64,000 nucleotides of DNA from Zygaena filipendulae (lineage: Eukaryota; Arthropoda; Insecta; Lepidoptera; Zygaenidae): assembly GCA_907165275.2 (NCBI GenBank), contig OU015672.1, forward strand, positions 6,616,501 through 6,680,500, written 5' to 3'. How positions within the stretch are numbered: the first letter of the stretch is position 1; each line of letters begins with the position of its first letter. Below the pieces are notes generated by a model. The model saw only the letters and a program-made list of their open reading frames with translations. It was not told the origin of the DNA and searched no databases. The position numbers were made by a program, and so were the translations under genes. Shown one piece after another: positions 11,839 through 23,461 of this stretch.

Positions 11839-12317
11839 GGACATAGATGGACATAGATAAGCAATAGTGTGTTAACCCACAGTGGAAATTTTTTAAGTAA
11901 ATTGTGTTTTAAAAGTACAGCGCCATTTTGTGTCAACATTTTTTATGTTAAATATTTAGTTACATACTTAAGCAATGTAATAAGGTAAACATATAATTAA
12001 AAAACGTTCCTTAACTCTCAATAAATCGTTCTGAATCAGTAACTTAAGTTTGTGGGTTAACATGTTATTGCTTATCTGCGTCCAGATAAGCAATAGTGTG
12101 TTAACCCACACTGGAGAAATTTTGAGTAAATCGTGTTTTAAAAGTAGGAGCGCCATTTTTTGTCAACATTTTTTATGTTCAATATATAGTTACATATGTA
12201 TTTACACAATGTAATAAGGTAAACACATAATTAAAAAACGTTCTCAAACTCTCAATAAATCATTCTGAATCAATAACTTAATTTTGTGGGTTAACATGTT
12301 ATTGCTTATCTGCGTCC
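11839..12317 (-). mobile_element. MITE family A, tandem dimer
   Basis: Two copies head to tail (11839-12083 and 12084-12317). The second lacks the first bases of its left end and starts at AGATAAGC directly after the first copy's GCGTCC. One AATT duplication flanks the whole pair, none the junction. The left tip also carries a duplicated GGACATAGAT. Confidence 0.88.
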
Positions 12318-12351
12318 AATTAATGATTGTGCTTGTGTGAGTAATTATATG

Positions 12352-12548
12352 AACGACTGTGCCCCGCGGTTTCACCCGCGTGAAGCGCTTTTATAACAAC
12401 TTTTGTTCGCCGACGTTTAAATGAAACCAAGCGTAGGGTTTTGCTCCAAGCTAAGCCCAATCTACCTGTGAAAAGCGCATCATAATCCTTCAGTAGTTCC
12501 GGCGATGAGCGTGAACAGACCCGCGGCTTCTACTCTTTTATTAAAGTA
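12352..12548 (-). mobile_element. Helitron-like element, subfamily 3
   Basis: 3' part as the others (CGCGGGTGAAACCGCGGGGC), interior different: TTTAAATGAAACCAAGCG, CTACCTGTGAAAAGCGCATC. Shared with 48102-48403. Confidence 0.65.
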
Positions 12549-12992
12549 TGAAAAGTCCATAGGCGACACTGGTTCGCATTTGTTTTCATACTAAACTGAG
12601 CTAATGCCCCTTCTATTCTGTGAGTTTAACATAACGGCTCCGCTGACAATTCGTTGCCAGTCGCGGTTCGCTAATCCACTAATGCGGAATTTAAATTGCC
12701 TTATTTGTTTACTGGGTCAGGGTTGCTATTATTCAGTTAAAAACTTCGCTAGCTTAATAGGTTTTAAGTTACGTTAAAACTATTATTCGTAGCTTCTTTT
12801 ATGTTTATGATGGGAAGTAAGTAGGTACGTTTCTATTGCGTGCTGACTGACCTATTTTCCATGTCAGTGATAACTTTATCCGCCGCAATCCGTTTGCATG
12901 TTTTATGTTTATTGGCAAACGTTTGTCATTTGGAATCTCCGTTAGTGATGGCTAAAATTTCTTAAGTTTTTTATTTTTTTTATTTTTAATAC

Positions 12993-13175
12993 TAACTTGC
13001 TGTTCCTTGCGGTTTCACCCGCTTTGATTTCGGAGTTCGCGCGGAAATTCCAGCATAAAAAATGCTGGAATGGAATGTAAATTTCCTTCTCTGTACCCCT
13101 CAAAAACGTGTGCTTTCATGATTATCGGTTGAGTAGATAAGGCGTGAAAACGTAACAAACATACAAATAAAGTCA
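12993..13175 (-). mobile_element. decayed Helitron-like element
   Basis: GCTGTTCCTTGCGGTTTCAC then CCGC starts it; remaining text is a degraded standard copy. Confidence 0.5.
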
Positions 13176-13660
13176 TAACTATAAAAGGCAACGTTGTAGT
13201 TAGGGGTAAATAAACTTCTCTCGTTGCTCGTTATTATAAAATTAGCTGTGGAGTGTGGACAGCTGATGGTCAAAGCAGCGAGCGCGTGCACTCAGTACGA
13301 ATTTCACCTGTCAGGCTGACAGCAACCCTCACCTGTCGGTCACTGGTTAGTTGCGCTAAAATACTAGAACTAGTATAAGTACTAGTCTATTTTTTGGGCT
13401 TGGTTACTCTTCTTTTATCACCCCTCTCAATTTTAGGTAAACATGTTCATTTTATTATATTATACTATAGACAGATGTATGAAAGAAAATGCTTAATGAA
13501 AGTAGCCTATAATTTTATTTATATGTATAGTGGTCATAATAATATGTAACGTTCCACGAGAACTTCTGCCGACAAACTGCTATGCAGTTTGGCAGACTCT
13601 TGTAACATGCCATGTATTTATATTTTTGGTAAATAAAAAAGAAAGTATATTATACTATAC

Positions 13661-13890
13661 TAGCTGTCCCGCGCGGTTTCACCCGCGATAATTTCGGAGT
13701 TCCCGCGGATACAAACTTTGCAACCCCTCTTCACCCCTCTAGGGGTTGAATTCACAAAAAATATTTCTTAATGCACCTACCTAGCTACGTCACTTAGGGA
13801 ATATTATATGGTTCTAGAGCCAGCGGATTCAGCTGTGCGGTGGTGATCGATCGGTCAGTCAGTTTCTGCTTTTATATTAATTTATAGACT
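13661..13890 (-). mobile_element. Helitron-like element, subfamily 4
   Basis: CTAGCTGTCCCGCGCGGTTT CACC end, then AACCCCTCTTCACCCCTCTA and GGGGTTGAATT interior; relatives at 14100, 34183 and 59985. Confidence 0.62.
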
Positions 13891-14099
13891 ACTGTACACG
13901 GTCACTATTCACTTGTGGTTCACAGCAACACTTTTATTATTATTAAAATCAAATTAACGTTTAGAAAATTTTGCTGTGCTTACATTGTTCAATAAAAACT
14001 AACATTCAAAATCCGAATTTGGCTTTAGTACCTGCCTGCTTTTACTTTTCTAATGTGAGAGACAATTCCCGCCATTGATGGCGAATTGTATGTTATAAA

Positions 14100-14335
14100 C
14101 TAGCTGCCCGCGCGGTTTCACTCGCGATAATTTCGAAGTTCCCGCGGAATTGTTCCATACAAACTTTTCAACCCCTTTTCATCCCTTTAGGGGTTGAATT
14201 TTCAAAAATCCTTATCGGATGCCTACGTCATACAAAGAACACACCCTCCAAGTTTCAGGTCTCTACGATCAGCGGTTTGGGCTGTGCGTTGATCCATCAG
14301 TCATTCAGGACAAAGAATTTTATATACATAGATAA
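14100..14335 (-). mobile_element. Helitron-like element, subfamily 4
   Basis: Same interior (CCCTTTAGGGGTTGAATTTT; CAAGTTTCAGGTCTCTACGA; GACAAAGAATTTTATA at its 5' end). Lies about 575 bp past the PSMA7 stop. Confidence 0.7.
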
Positions 14336-14671
14336 TAGATAATAAAGAAATAGTGCGGTAAGTAAAATGAAATTTTCATGATTTTTTTCTCCAGAATATT
14401 ATTTATACCTAGAGGAGCCACAATATCGCCCCCTGTCGTGTTGTAGCGGCAGGCTCGCTAAACATGTTATATTATCATGTCTGCAGCACTATAAATGTTG
14501 GTCTGCGTGTAGTTCTCATAGGTTTTCAGAGATGGCGCTAGGTGAAACAATTGACTTAATTATAATTTAATGTTTTTTTCTGAAACTGACTGTTGTCTGC
14601 GATTTCTTCCGCTGGAATTTGGAATTTCCTTCTGATCAACTGAAGTTACAACGAATACCTACTCATCGTAA

Positions 14672-14677
14672 TTTATT
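14672..14677 (-). promoter_or_regulatory. candidate poly(A) signal of PSMA7
   Basis: AATAAA on the minus strand about 235 nt past the PSMA7 stop codon, the first canonical hexamer I found downstream. It is assigned by position only; in AT-rich DNA the hexamer occurs by chance. Confidence 0.35.
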
Positions 14678-14910
14678 TTAAACAATATTTTCTATAACGT
14701 CTACTGAATGTCGGAAACTAAAATATCCTATCTTATCAATTTCGGTACAATATCTTGCCGGTATATGATTTAGGTTGAATGAATCGCATAAAATTGGCAT
14801 TTGTTGATGATAATAAGTACTACACAGCTGATACCAGCTTCTATATTATACAGTAAATTGTGACAGTATTGTAAAAATACCCCGAAATAACATTGGATAA
14901 AACTAAGCTT

Positions 14911-15027
14911 TTACTTTTGCTTCTTTTTTTCCAAATCCTCCTTCTCTTTCTCAATTTCTTCGACGTAGCCGTTGATCGTGGTTAAATCGAGCATCTTCAC
15001 TGGTTGACCCCTCTTCATTACAGCTAC
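14911..15027 (-). CDS. PSMA7: PSMA7 coding exon 4 (C-terminus)
   Basis: 38 codons plus TAA. Acceptor GCAATTAG|GTAGCT. Encodes [20 protein letters not shown], then a Glu/Lys-rich helix ending in KKKQK, as in the C-terminal tail of alpha4 subunits. Confidence 0.9.
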   Translation of the reverse strand, partial: VAVMKRGQPVKMLDLTTINGYVEEIEKEKEDLEKKKQK

Positions 15028-16824
15028 CTAATTGCATTTTTTTTTTTAATAATTAACAGGCTAAGGGTTTGAGCATAGCTCACCTTTGTTAATTGGAGGA
15101 TGTGGTCTCAGATTGTAAATACCTACATCCTAGCCTGAAATGCGAACTGGCTTTAAGTGATGTTGCCAAAAACTCATTAGAAGCGCTCTATCACCATGCT
15201 ATGGTTTGTTCACGATGTTTTTCTTAACTGACAGCTCAAACTCATCGTTCGTTTCCGAACGCACCAACCACAGAACTATTATGGCTGTTCAGAATCGGAA
15301 CAGCTCTTAGAAATGCGTCGTCATCACTACATACTAGGTATAAAACAAAGTCGCTTCCCTCTATCTGTGTGTCCCTATAAGATCTTTAAAACTAAGCTAA
15401 GGATTTTGATGAGATTTTTTTTAACAGAGTGATTCAAGAGGAAGGTTTATACGTATAGTTTATCCTGGAATTCCCGCGCTGAATACCGAAATTACCGCGG
15501 GTGAAACCGCGGGGGACAGCTAGTATAACTATAAAATACAAACTCACATCATCGTAATGCGTACCTCCAAGTTCCTCTGTCCAGATTGCACTACTTCCAG
15601 CAACGCTTTGACGGCCAACTTGATGGCTCCTTTATCCGTGCTGACCAACTCGGGACTGTAATTCTGTTCGAGGAACTCGCGCACTGTCTTATCGCATCTT
15701 CCCGTTGAACTGGCCTAAATAAAAACATGCGCTTCGAAATGAGAACCTCCTCCTTGTTAGGAAGTCTGTTAAAAATTGGCAACAATACCACTCACTTAAG
15801 TTATGATAAAATATTACATTCAGCAGAATCAATACTTAGCATCTTAACCTGAATCCGACGATAGTATAGATAGATACATATTAGAACCTAAATAGGACTC
15901 AAACACTAGAGCACTAGAAAAAAAGTTGAGTAACATTATTCCTTTGAGATGACTAGATACATAATTATTATGATATCTCGTCATTCGGGTATTCAGTTAT
16001 ATTTTTAATATTGTATCCATGAACTATTGATGTTCTTGAAATATAACTACTCCAAATATAACTACTATTAATTAAGGTACTGCCCCCTTGGGCAGCACCC
16101 TAGTTGAAACAGTGATCGGAGACAAGCAGCTCAGACGTTTACATTTTGATTTGGTGATCCAAGTGAATCTATCTCGCCCTACCTTCCACTCGTAGTATAT
16201 ACCCGAAGGCTCTGTTTGGAATAGATGCGGTGAGCCATCAAAATCGAAGCCCCCGACCAAGCAGGATATGCCGAATGGACGCTTGCCATTGCTCTGTGTG
16301 TGCTGCTGTTTCATGCCAGCTATATACCGAGTTATGTACTCGATAGTGACTGGATCTTCCACGGTCAAGCGATGGGACTGGCATTCTATTTGAGCTCTAG
16401 AAAATATGATGTATTTTAGTGGTTTTTTTCCTGAAATATTCTAGGGATTCGATTTAATTATTATTTTTTCACAAAACCACAGTGTTCCTGAATGACATAG
16501 GATACTTTTTAACCCATAATTACTATGGGAACTTTAACGCGGGTGAAATCGCGGGGATTATTACCTAGAAACCAAAACCCTAGCATCCGCCCTTAGTCCA
16601 GCGAATGCAAGTAACACATGCTCATCCAGTGGCACTATCTTCTTCTCAGTCTTCTCTTCCTGCAGTTTCGCCACCGATTTCTTCTCGACGGCTAACACAA
16701 TGACGTCATTCCCCCTGATACCGACCACTGCGGAACCCTTCCTCACTGCTTCTTGCGCATACTGAACCTGTAGCAACTGACCATCGGGCGAGAAAACAGT
16801 TACCGCTCGGTCATATCGTGACAT
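14911..16824 (-). CDS. PSMA7: 20S proteasome subunit alpha type-7 (alpha4), complete four-exon gene
   Basis: Non-catalytic outer-ring alpha subunit of the 20S proteasome, which helps gate entry to the proteolytic chamber in cytosol and nucleus. Coding exons on the minus strand are 16824-16565, 16396-16183, 15714-15565 and 15027-14911 (TAA at 14913-14911). All introns are GT-AG and all junctions keep frame (phases 2, 0, 0), giving 246 aa against about 248 in animal orthologues. The N-terminus carries the alpha-type signature [17 protein letters not shown] (about residues 11-27), with Q where the family nearly always has E in QVEYA. Further landmarks are [82 protein letters not shown] and a charged lysine-rich C-terminus ending in KKKQK. 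The start is the only ATG giving the expected MSRYDRA opening. The divergent positions could mean a paralogue rather than the main housekeeping gene. Confidence 0.93.
15028..15564 (-). other. PSMA7 intron 3 with SINE/LINE and Helitron pieces
   Basis: This 537-bp intron contains, on the minus strand, a piece of the repeat also seen at 22585-22720 (about 15080-15285; shared wording includes GGTTGGTGCGTTCGGA and AACCATAGCATGGTG). It also holds a plus-strand Helitron-like copy ending in CTAG at 15523. No coding sequence was seen. Confidence 0.6.
15340..15523 (+). mobile_element. Helitron-like element in PSMA7 intron 3
   Basis: Antisense to the gene; ends GAAACCGCGGGGGACAGCTA G. Shares GTGATTCAAGAGGAAGGTTT with 33596-33773. 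Confidence 0.7.
15565..15714 (-). CDS. PSMA7: PSMA7 coding exon 3
   Basis: Exactly 50 codons (about residues 159-208) between acceptor TTTATTTAG|GCCAGT and donor TTGGAG|GTACGC. Encodes [19 protein letters not shown] and [14 protein letters not shown]. The first residues (GRCDK) differ from the usual GRxAK, one of several lineage-specific changes. Confidence 0.9.
16183..16396 (-). CDS. PSMA7: PSMA7 coding exon 2
   Basis: The acceptor TTTTCTAG|AGCTCAA completes Arg87 and continues [16 protein letters not shown] through the conserved core to GIYYEWK. The donor is GAAG|GTAGGGCGAG. The open frame continues downstream to about 16072, but that part matches no proteasome sequence and lies in the intron. 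Confidence 0.92.
16488..16560 (+). repeat. Helitron 3'-end remnant abutting a PSMA7 splice donor
   Basis: AACGCGGGTGAAATCGCGGGG ends within a few bases of the donor of exon 1 (donor GT at 16564-16563). The intron is only 168 bp and about 40% of it is this remnant. Confidence 0.65.
16565..16824 (-). CDS. PSMA7: PSMA7 coding exon 1
   Basis: Encodes residues 1-86 plus two bases of codon 87, including the alpha-subunit N-terminal signature. The start context is CACGAGATG on the minus strand. The donor is TCTAG|GTAATA, so the split codon AG|A gives Arg87. The ORF runs one codon past the donor, which is read-through into the intron and not coding. Confidence 0.92.
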
Positions 16825-18716
16825 CTCGTGTTTTATTCGCTCCTGGTATTTGTATTAATATTTTCTTATCAAACTTTCTCTCCAAATAAGGTTGATCCAA
16901 TTTCAATTTATGGCTTCACCGTCAAAAAGAATATAATGAAAAGCAGTGATTATTCTCAGGGTCACCAGTTTTGTCGGTGATTCTGCTAATATTACCTTCA
17001 AAATTGAATTTGTCTCTGATGACGTGTGTCATAAAAATTAAGTGATCATGGATGCAGGTAGTGGTTATATTCTCTTTGATGTATGTCTATACTAAAAGTA
17101 TTATATCTAACCATATGAGGAGAAGCTGAATGTATATAATATTATGACGATCAATCAGAACAACGCAATATTATAATAATCTGATCATATCTAGTACTAA
17201 TAGGTGTTTTTTAAAACAGCATATCTCCTGCCACAGTCTTCTGAGTAGGTAAAGGTACAAATTATAGAACCAGAATACTTCATAGGAAACTAGATGTTTT
17301 TCGCGGTATTTCACCCTAGTTTCTCTTTTCCCAAAAACCTTTAGTGCTTAGGTAAGCACTAAAAAATTTTGTAGTTTGTACTGCAAAATAATAAATTTCT
17401 TGACACAGCATTTGGACAGTGCCTTGCTGATCAGTCGGTCAGTCAATCAGTGGCGGTTCTGTCTTATTGAAAGATTATCATCAGTCGATCGAATCCTCAT
17501 TGAAATATAAAACGTAGTTCGATCTACCGATTTTTTGCACCAATGACAAAATACACGATGAATGAATGTCCAAGGCCGATGACGGATGACTACAATCATC
17601 ACAGCGTGATGGTGTCACGACAAATATTACACAATTATTTATTTACACACACGCCCACACTGTGTATGTGTGCGGCGGCACATATCCGCAAAAACGTACT
17701 AATCTCGGAGTTTGCACGAATTTTTATCTTAAGTATACTTATTATGTTCCTATTTTAATGTATTTACAATAATATTTAATTTATAGATTGTTAAAGCATC
17801 ATAAAGAGTTGTTCTAGAAGACCTTTTATAATACGAGTATCCAATAGATCAGTGTTTTGCAACCTTTTTCATGACACAACCCCTTTAGTATGAAATAACA
17901 TCTCGCAACCTTCGCTTTTTTTGGAACGAAGTTCCTTATTTCATGCAATGATATTTTCATTAACTGTATTACAAATATACAATCCATACAATCTATATTT
18001 TTAAAACTGATTGTTTTTTTATTGAGGTAGTTTTTACGACCGCTTGCCACCGTACAAAGGCTTCGCGACCCCTTAGGGGTCGTATCTTTTAATAATGATT
18101 ACGTGCAGTAATTCATTAAAATAACAGGCAATAAGGAGATCAGGTAAACAAAAATAATATTAGACTCTTACCTTATCGTGTTTTTCTTTTTATGCAAATT
18201 TTCTTAAAGCTTCTTGAACTTCCTATAAACATAATATTACGAATGTTTTTCGTTTCTATCATCTATTGACGGCACTTTTTGTACTGTGAATCTAATGAGT
18301 AATGATTAGTGTCAAGTTCATATAAAAAAAGCTTTAAGAAATATTTACATACACGTGATAGAAAATGAACCGATCGCCTAGGCATTTCCTTAATGTTGAT
18401 GCTGTCATAGTAAATTATCGCAGCTTGTGCAATATTTTAGCGCGTCAAGCCTTTTTGGACTTGCTTGCACATCGCGTCTGTTAATTCAAGCGATACGACG
18501 ACACTAATATCCTGTCTCAGATTAATTAAAATGTTTACTTCACATTAATATCATACATGTTTATTTCACATTTTGTTGCCTACTCGTGTCTGAGAATGCC
18601 TTCTCTTTTACTCTCCATTTTATTTAGTTACCTAATATAAAAACCCAGAAAGAATTCTGGCGCTTGACACGCGATATTTGTCAACAAACCACTGCACTTT
18701 TATTTATTTACTAACA
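16825..18716. other. unassigned DNA upstream of PSMA7
   Basis: Must hold the PSMA7 promoter near 16825-16900, but no element is clear. 17850-18085 (GTTTTGCAACCTTTTTCATG ... GCGACCCCTTAGGGGTCG) resembles hAT-derived repeats, without proven ends. Confidence 0.35.
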
Positions 18717-19028
18717 AGCTGTTCCCCACGGTTTCTCTCGCGTTAGTTTCGAAAATCCCGCTTGTATACCGAGATAAAAGTACTTACTACCCTATACATA
18801 TTCTTTTCTGTGTACTTACCCCTGACAACGTGTAGGTAGTATGCAAATTTTTACGTAGTTTCTTCCGCGTTAATTTCGGAGTTCCTGTGGAAATTCCGAG
18901 ATAAAAGTACCCTATGTTCTTTTCTGTATCCCTGACAACATGTATGCAAAATTTCATGATGATCCGTTGAGCCGTTGAGGCGTGAAAGCGTAACAAACAA
19001 ACTCACTTTCGCATTTATACAATTAGCA
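18717..19028 (-). mobile_element. two overlapping Helitron-like copies
   Basis: One copy begins at GCTGTTCCCCACGGTTTCTC; a second tail starts at about 18857 (TTCTTCCGCGTTAATTTCGG). Shared 5' end GCATTTATACAATTAGCAAG at right. Confidence 0.65.
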
Positions 19029-20038
19029 AGGATTTTAGAGTTATTAATCGATTTGAAGCATTCCTAGAAGAAATTGGAGGCAAGTTAAGGCTAACCAAAC
19101 ATGGTGGTGAACGGGTTAACTTATATATGTAGGTACTTAGATGACGAAAATTGTTGATATATTCTAGGTTAATCGACACTTTACATGTTTTGACTGTGTC
19201 ATTATTAAGTTCACGTGTTTACTAACTTTTACTGTATTTAAATAGAGTATTTTACCATAAATTTTGTACTTATGGTGCTGTGAAAGTACAGTTGATACAA
19301 CAGCGTTCTAAATCATTTTGCATAATATCTCCCTTTTAGTTTCTCATATGCGCCAACGGTAAAACTTTCGTTTTCACAAGAATTTTCTCGTGAATAGAGA
19401 AAAGGGGCAATCTAGTGCAAATATTTTCTATAGTGTTTGTTACAATTCTAATTAGCTACGTTGGTGTGCAAACTACGAAGCTGTTTCCTTGTGCTATTAC
19501 TAAGCTTTTCTAATTGATTAATTTACCGTACTCTATGTGTCATCGGTGCAGTTCCAACTTCCAATCCTTATTCCTTGCACTCCACCTATTCTACGTTCAC
19601 ATTTGACGAGTCTTGTCTGCTGGTATTCTGATGTTTACTTTGTATTTTCGCACTTTTTTCCAGATATCGATGAAGTACGCTCGTCCGTACGTCTATGAAG
19701 TAGTAACTCACGCTTGTACTTATTTTATTTTTATGTTATCAAATAAACTTTTTCTATTCTATTCTTAGTCCTACCATCAGGACTCAACCGTCATCTTCTG
19801 CTAAGTAAAATTATGCAAACGGACAAACACGTTATTATTGCAATCCATTATCCACGCCTACCATTTATTACTAGTTTTCGTTTTGTATAGGTATTACGGA
19901 TAGGTAATAAATGAGTCGTTCGCCATAACTGGCGTGGTAGCTGGTGGTTTTGTAAGAAATTTATTAGTTTTAAAAGTCAGTCAGGTCGTTCACGTTTCGT
20001 TTGGCTATTACCTAGTTCTATTCTGTTTATTTATATTT
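19029..20038. other. no feature recognised
   Basis: AT-rich intergenic DNA; I see nothing in it. Confidence 0.45.
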
Positions 20039-20534
20039 AAACGCAGATAAGCAATACCATGTTAACCCACAAAATTAAGCTATTGACACAGAACGATTTA
20101 TTGAGAGTTACGGCCGCACTCAGAGTCGACTTTAATTTTACTTAGTTACGTATAGATTTACTTTACTTAGTTAAGTATAGATTTTTAAAACAAAACTGCC
20201 GCAATCAGAGACGTTCAGTAAATTAATGTTAATTGTCATTTAATGAGATGTAACTTAATAAGTTAAATACCAATTAACATTAATTTATTAAGCTTGACTG
20301 ATTGCGGCAGTTTTGTTTTAAAAATCTATACTTAACTAAGTAATCATTAAAGTCGACTCTGAGTGCGGCGGTTAGAGAACGTTTTTTAATTATGTGTTTA
20401 CTTCATTACATTGTATAAATATGTAACAATATGTTGAACATAAAAAAATGTTGACACAAAATGGCGCTATAGTTTTAAAACACGATTTACTCTTTCTCCA
20501 GTGTAGGTTAACACACTATTGCTTGTCTATGTCC
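20039..20534 (+). mobile_element. MITE family A copy interrupted by another MITE
   Basis: About 232 bp of family A split by a 261-bp insertion. Flanked by ATTT. The first two bases are AA instead of GG. Confidence 0.85.
20111..20371. mobile_element. PIF/Harbinger-like foldback MITE nested in family A
   Basis: 261 bp. Ends CGGCCGCACTCAGAGTCG and its inverse CCGCCGCACTCAGAGTCG (one mismatch), followed by ACTTTA. Flanked by TTA (20108-20110 and 20372-20374), the TWA duplication of PIF/Harbinger elements. Most of the interior is also palindromic (ACTGCCGCAATCAG against CTGATTGCGGCAGT), so single strands fold into one long hairpin. No coding sequence. Confidence 0.82.
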
Positions 20535-21204
20535 ATTTAGCTATTAGCTGTTCACCCCGCGGTCCCGTATCAATTTTGGATTACCCTCAAAAACTTTTTG
20601 TACCGAAATGACAAGTATAATGGATATTGCAGCTGCATTTGAAAGAATTTTTGGAATCAGTTTATTAGTTCATCCTTACATCCAAAATTTACCTCTATCG
20701 AAAAAAAAATCCTCTGTCGTGAGTAATTACGAAACTCGATTACAAAAACGGACAGTAGTATCCAAAGAGAAGATAATCAAAATATATTTTTTTAAAATCC
20801 AATGACAAATAAATACAGTAGTAGGTAATGAATATTATAATTTTGGCAAAACGGCGTACTAAAATATTACTATTCAAGACAAAAAAGTACAGTTTCAAAG
20901 ATCGAACATACGGTAGTACCTCAGAAGAATAACTTCTGAGGGTAGTACACATTTCTATGTAGTTTGTAGTGAGTTTATATTTTTTTAAATGCAATGCACG
21001 ATTCTAGGTTCTATTAAGTACTGGCCGTCCTACGTTGCATACGAACTACCTCCGGTCGAAATTCGACCTTTTAGCTTTAAAACTGTGCATGGATGTGTGT
21101 TTGCACTTGACACTTTCCCCAATGATTATTTCATTCACAAAAATCCATCTGACATCGTAACTCATCATCATCATATCAGCCAAAAGACGTCTTCCCCAAG
21201 CACT

Positions 21205-21520
21205 GAGCAAATAATCACTACGTTTTAAGAGTCGGCACTTTCATACTAAATCGACAACTAACCGATTTATGAAAGGATTTTGTGCCAACCTTACCAATGC
21301 AATGTATGACGCGGTCATAGGGATTTGGTTAAGTATTCCAAAGTTGGTAAGAAAATTCGCGCATAGATCCATAGTAACTTTTGCTTCAAGGGAGTGTCGC
21401 TGGGCTGCCCAAAAGGAACGCCACAACGACCGCTCCTGCGCTTCCCGCATCCAATGGCGTCCCGCAACCTTCACCAAGTTATCGGTTCATGTTGTAGCGG
21501 GCCTTCCCACGCCGCGTCTT
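21205..21520 (-). pseudogene. non-LTR retrotransposon (LINE) C-terminal fragment
   Basis: On the minus strand a frame reads VKVAGRHWMREAQERSLWRS, the end-of-protein pattern (W-R-x-AQ-[DE]-R-xx-W) of lepidopteran LINE reverse transcriptases, followed by a 3' region shared with 5932-6558. The 5' part of the element is missing. The family (RTE, R4 or other) was not determined. Confidence 0.6.
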
Positions 21521-22002
21521 CCAGTTCCTGGTCGTCACTTAACATCGTAGCTGAAGTGTACTTAAACATTGTCATTGGAAAAATTAAATGCAAAGCAAAT
21601 CGCGACATCTGCCACTATTATATAGAATGTCTTTGATGCCACGAATGAAAAAGAAGAAGTACTGTTATCCAAGCAATAGTGCTGGTCAATTTCTCTAATT
21701 CACATGCAATTTTTGTGCATTACATCGGTAGTATTTTTGGGTGATTACAATAAGTAATATATAAAGTAAACGCGATAATTATAATTTATTTTTATACGCA
21801 ACAGCGATCGAGTAAATTAATGTTTACTACACGATTTGAATCGTTTGTTGCCTTTATTTTATATAGATTATCTACAAATTGTTTTCTTTATTGGTGTTGT
21901 ATTTTTATTTATTGTTTTAGGTCACCCGCTGCAATATCATTTCGTACTAGTATAAAGTAACAAAGAGCAAAATTTCTAAGGACTTCAACTAAATCCTCAT
22001 AA

Positions 22003-22225
22003 TCCTACTAAATGTGAAAGTGTGGATGTTTGGATGTTTAGATGTTTGGATGTTTAGATGTTTGGATGTTTGTTACTCAATCACGCAAAAACGGCTGAAC
22101 GGATTTGGATGAAATTTGGCATGCACGTTGTCAGTGGTACAGAGAAGGACATAGAGTACTTTTTATCCCGGAATTCCCATGGGAACTCCGAAATTACAGC
22201 GGGTGAAACCGCGAGGCACAGCTAG
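22003..22225 (+). mobile_element. Helitron-like element with GGATGTTT repeats
   Basis: TCCTACTAAATGTGAAAGTG to GAGGCACAGCTAG; an internal GGATGTTTAGATGTTT repeat at 22022-22070. Confidence 0.8.
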
Positions 22226-22577
22226 TTTTTTTTTATAATTTCGATATTTCTAACTGATTGTGCTGTTAACTTTGGGATTCCAATTAATAGCATGAAAAGT
22301 GAACGTTGGTGTTCGATTCGTATCTAAAATGTGTAGCCATTGCCACTTCTATTTTATTTACGTAGGCGAAGTGGGGGCGTCGAAAGCCTATTACCAAATC
22401 GGTTCAGGTTCGATTCGGGTGATGTCATCGATAAACTAATCGTTCACAAATACAACGACCCGTGTTACATTGATTTGATCCATTAAGTTCAATCTTTAAC
22501 TATTTGTATGTATTCTACGTCAGCTACGACATCAAGATGTGTTCAAATACCGCAACTTTAACAACATGCAGCGATGA

Positions 22578-22924
22578 TAGCTCGTGGTTGGTGCGTTCGG
22601 ATCAAACGCCGCAAGGCGTAGGTTCAAACCCTAACAATGAGCTTGAGCTGTCGGTGAAGGAAAACATCGTGATGAAACCATAGCATGGTGGCAGGGCGCT
22701 CTCTAGTGCCCGGCTGGCTAGCTAACACCTTTCAAGTTGCAAATCTGTCGCCAAGCACCTAACGGTGTGTTCCGGCAGCCCCACTTGAAAGCCAGTTTCC
22801 ATCCCCGTTCCAGGTCGGCAACGCACCTGCTTGCCTTCTGGTGTTGCAGATGTCCATGGGCGGCGGTAATCACTTACCATCAGGTGTACCACTTGACCGT
22901 TTGCCCCCTATGACATAAAAAAAA
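22578..22924 (+). mobile_element. tRNA-headed SINE or LINE-derived repeat with A-rich tail
   Basis: Starts with a tRNA-like head (A-box-like TAGCTCGTGGTTGG, B-box-like GGTTCAAACCC). Its end carries the lepidopteran LINE/SINE 3' motif CTTACCATCAGGTG ... GTTTGCCCCCT followed by an A run. A diverged inverse copy of the middle lies in PSMA7 intron 3. Confidence 0.6.
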
Positions 22925-23461
22925 GTTATTGCTGTCAAATAATCACATCTGCTCGAAACATCGTTCAAATATTTGTCTTTGACCACTCATCTATGTCTGT
23001 ATACCGTTAGTGCGTTAATTCATATCTAGTTAATATCTATGACATGGCTTTTTTTGCTTTTCCAAGCTGTCGAACCATTTAAGGTCGCGCGAGTACCAGT
23101 TCTGAACACACGTCAAATTGAAGCCGCTGCTTTTTTTTTTTGCAGCGGGAATCAAAACAGTTATAACCGGATGTGGCTGAATGATTAAAAAATTGCATTG
23201 GTGGGTACCGACCGACGATCAAAGTAGAACGGTAGAGAATTAGAGTTTATAAGTAACAAAATAACTTGATATAATATGCATTCAAAGATAAAACAAGCAA
23301 GAGGTCTTATGTTAGCGATTACTCAGAATTTCTGTCAAAATACTTCAATATAACTCTATTTTCCTAACTCAATCATTTTTAATCCAACTTGACATTTGGC
23401 GGAGTTGTACTCTTGTACTCGTCAGTCGTCATAATAGAAGCCGTAAGTGTCTGTATGTGTA

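Noticed and set aside
16072..16182. C-terminal extension of the PSMA7 exon 2 open frame
   Set aside because: Lies past a good splice donor and replaces conserved sequence that exon 3 supplies.
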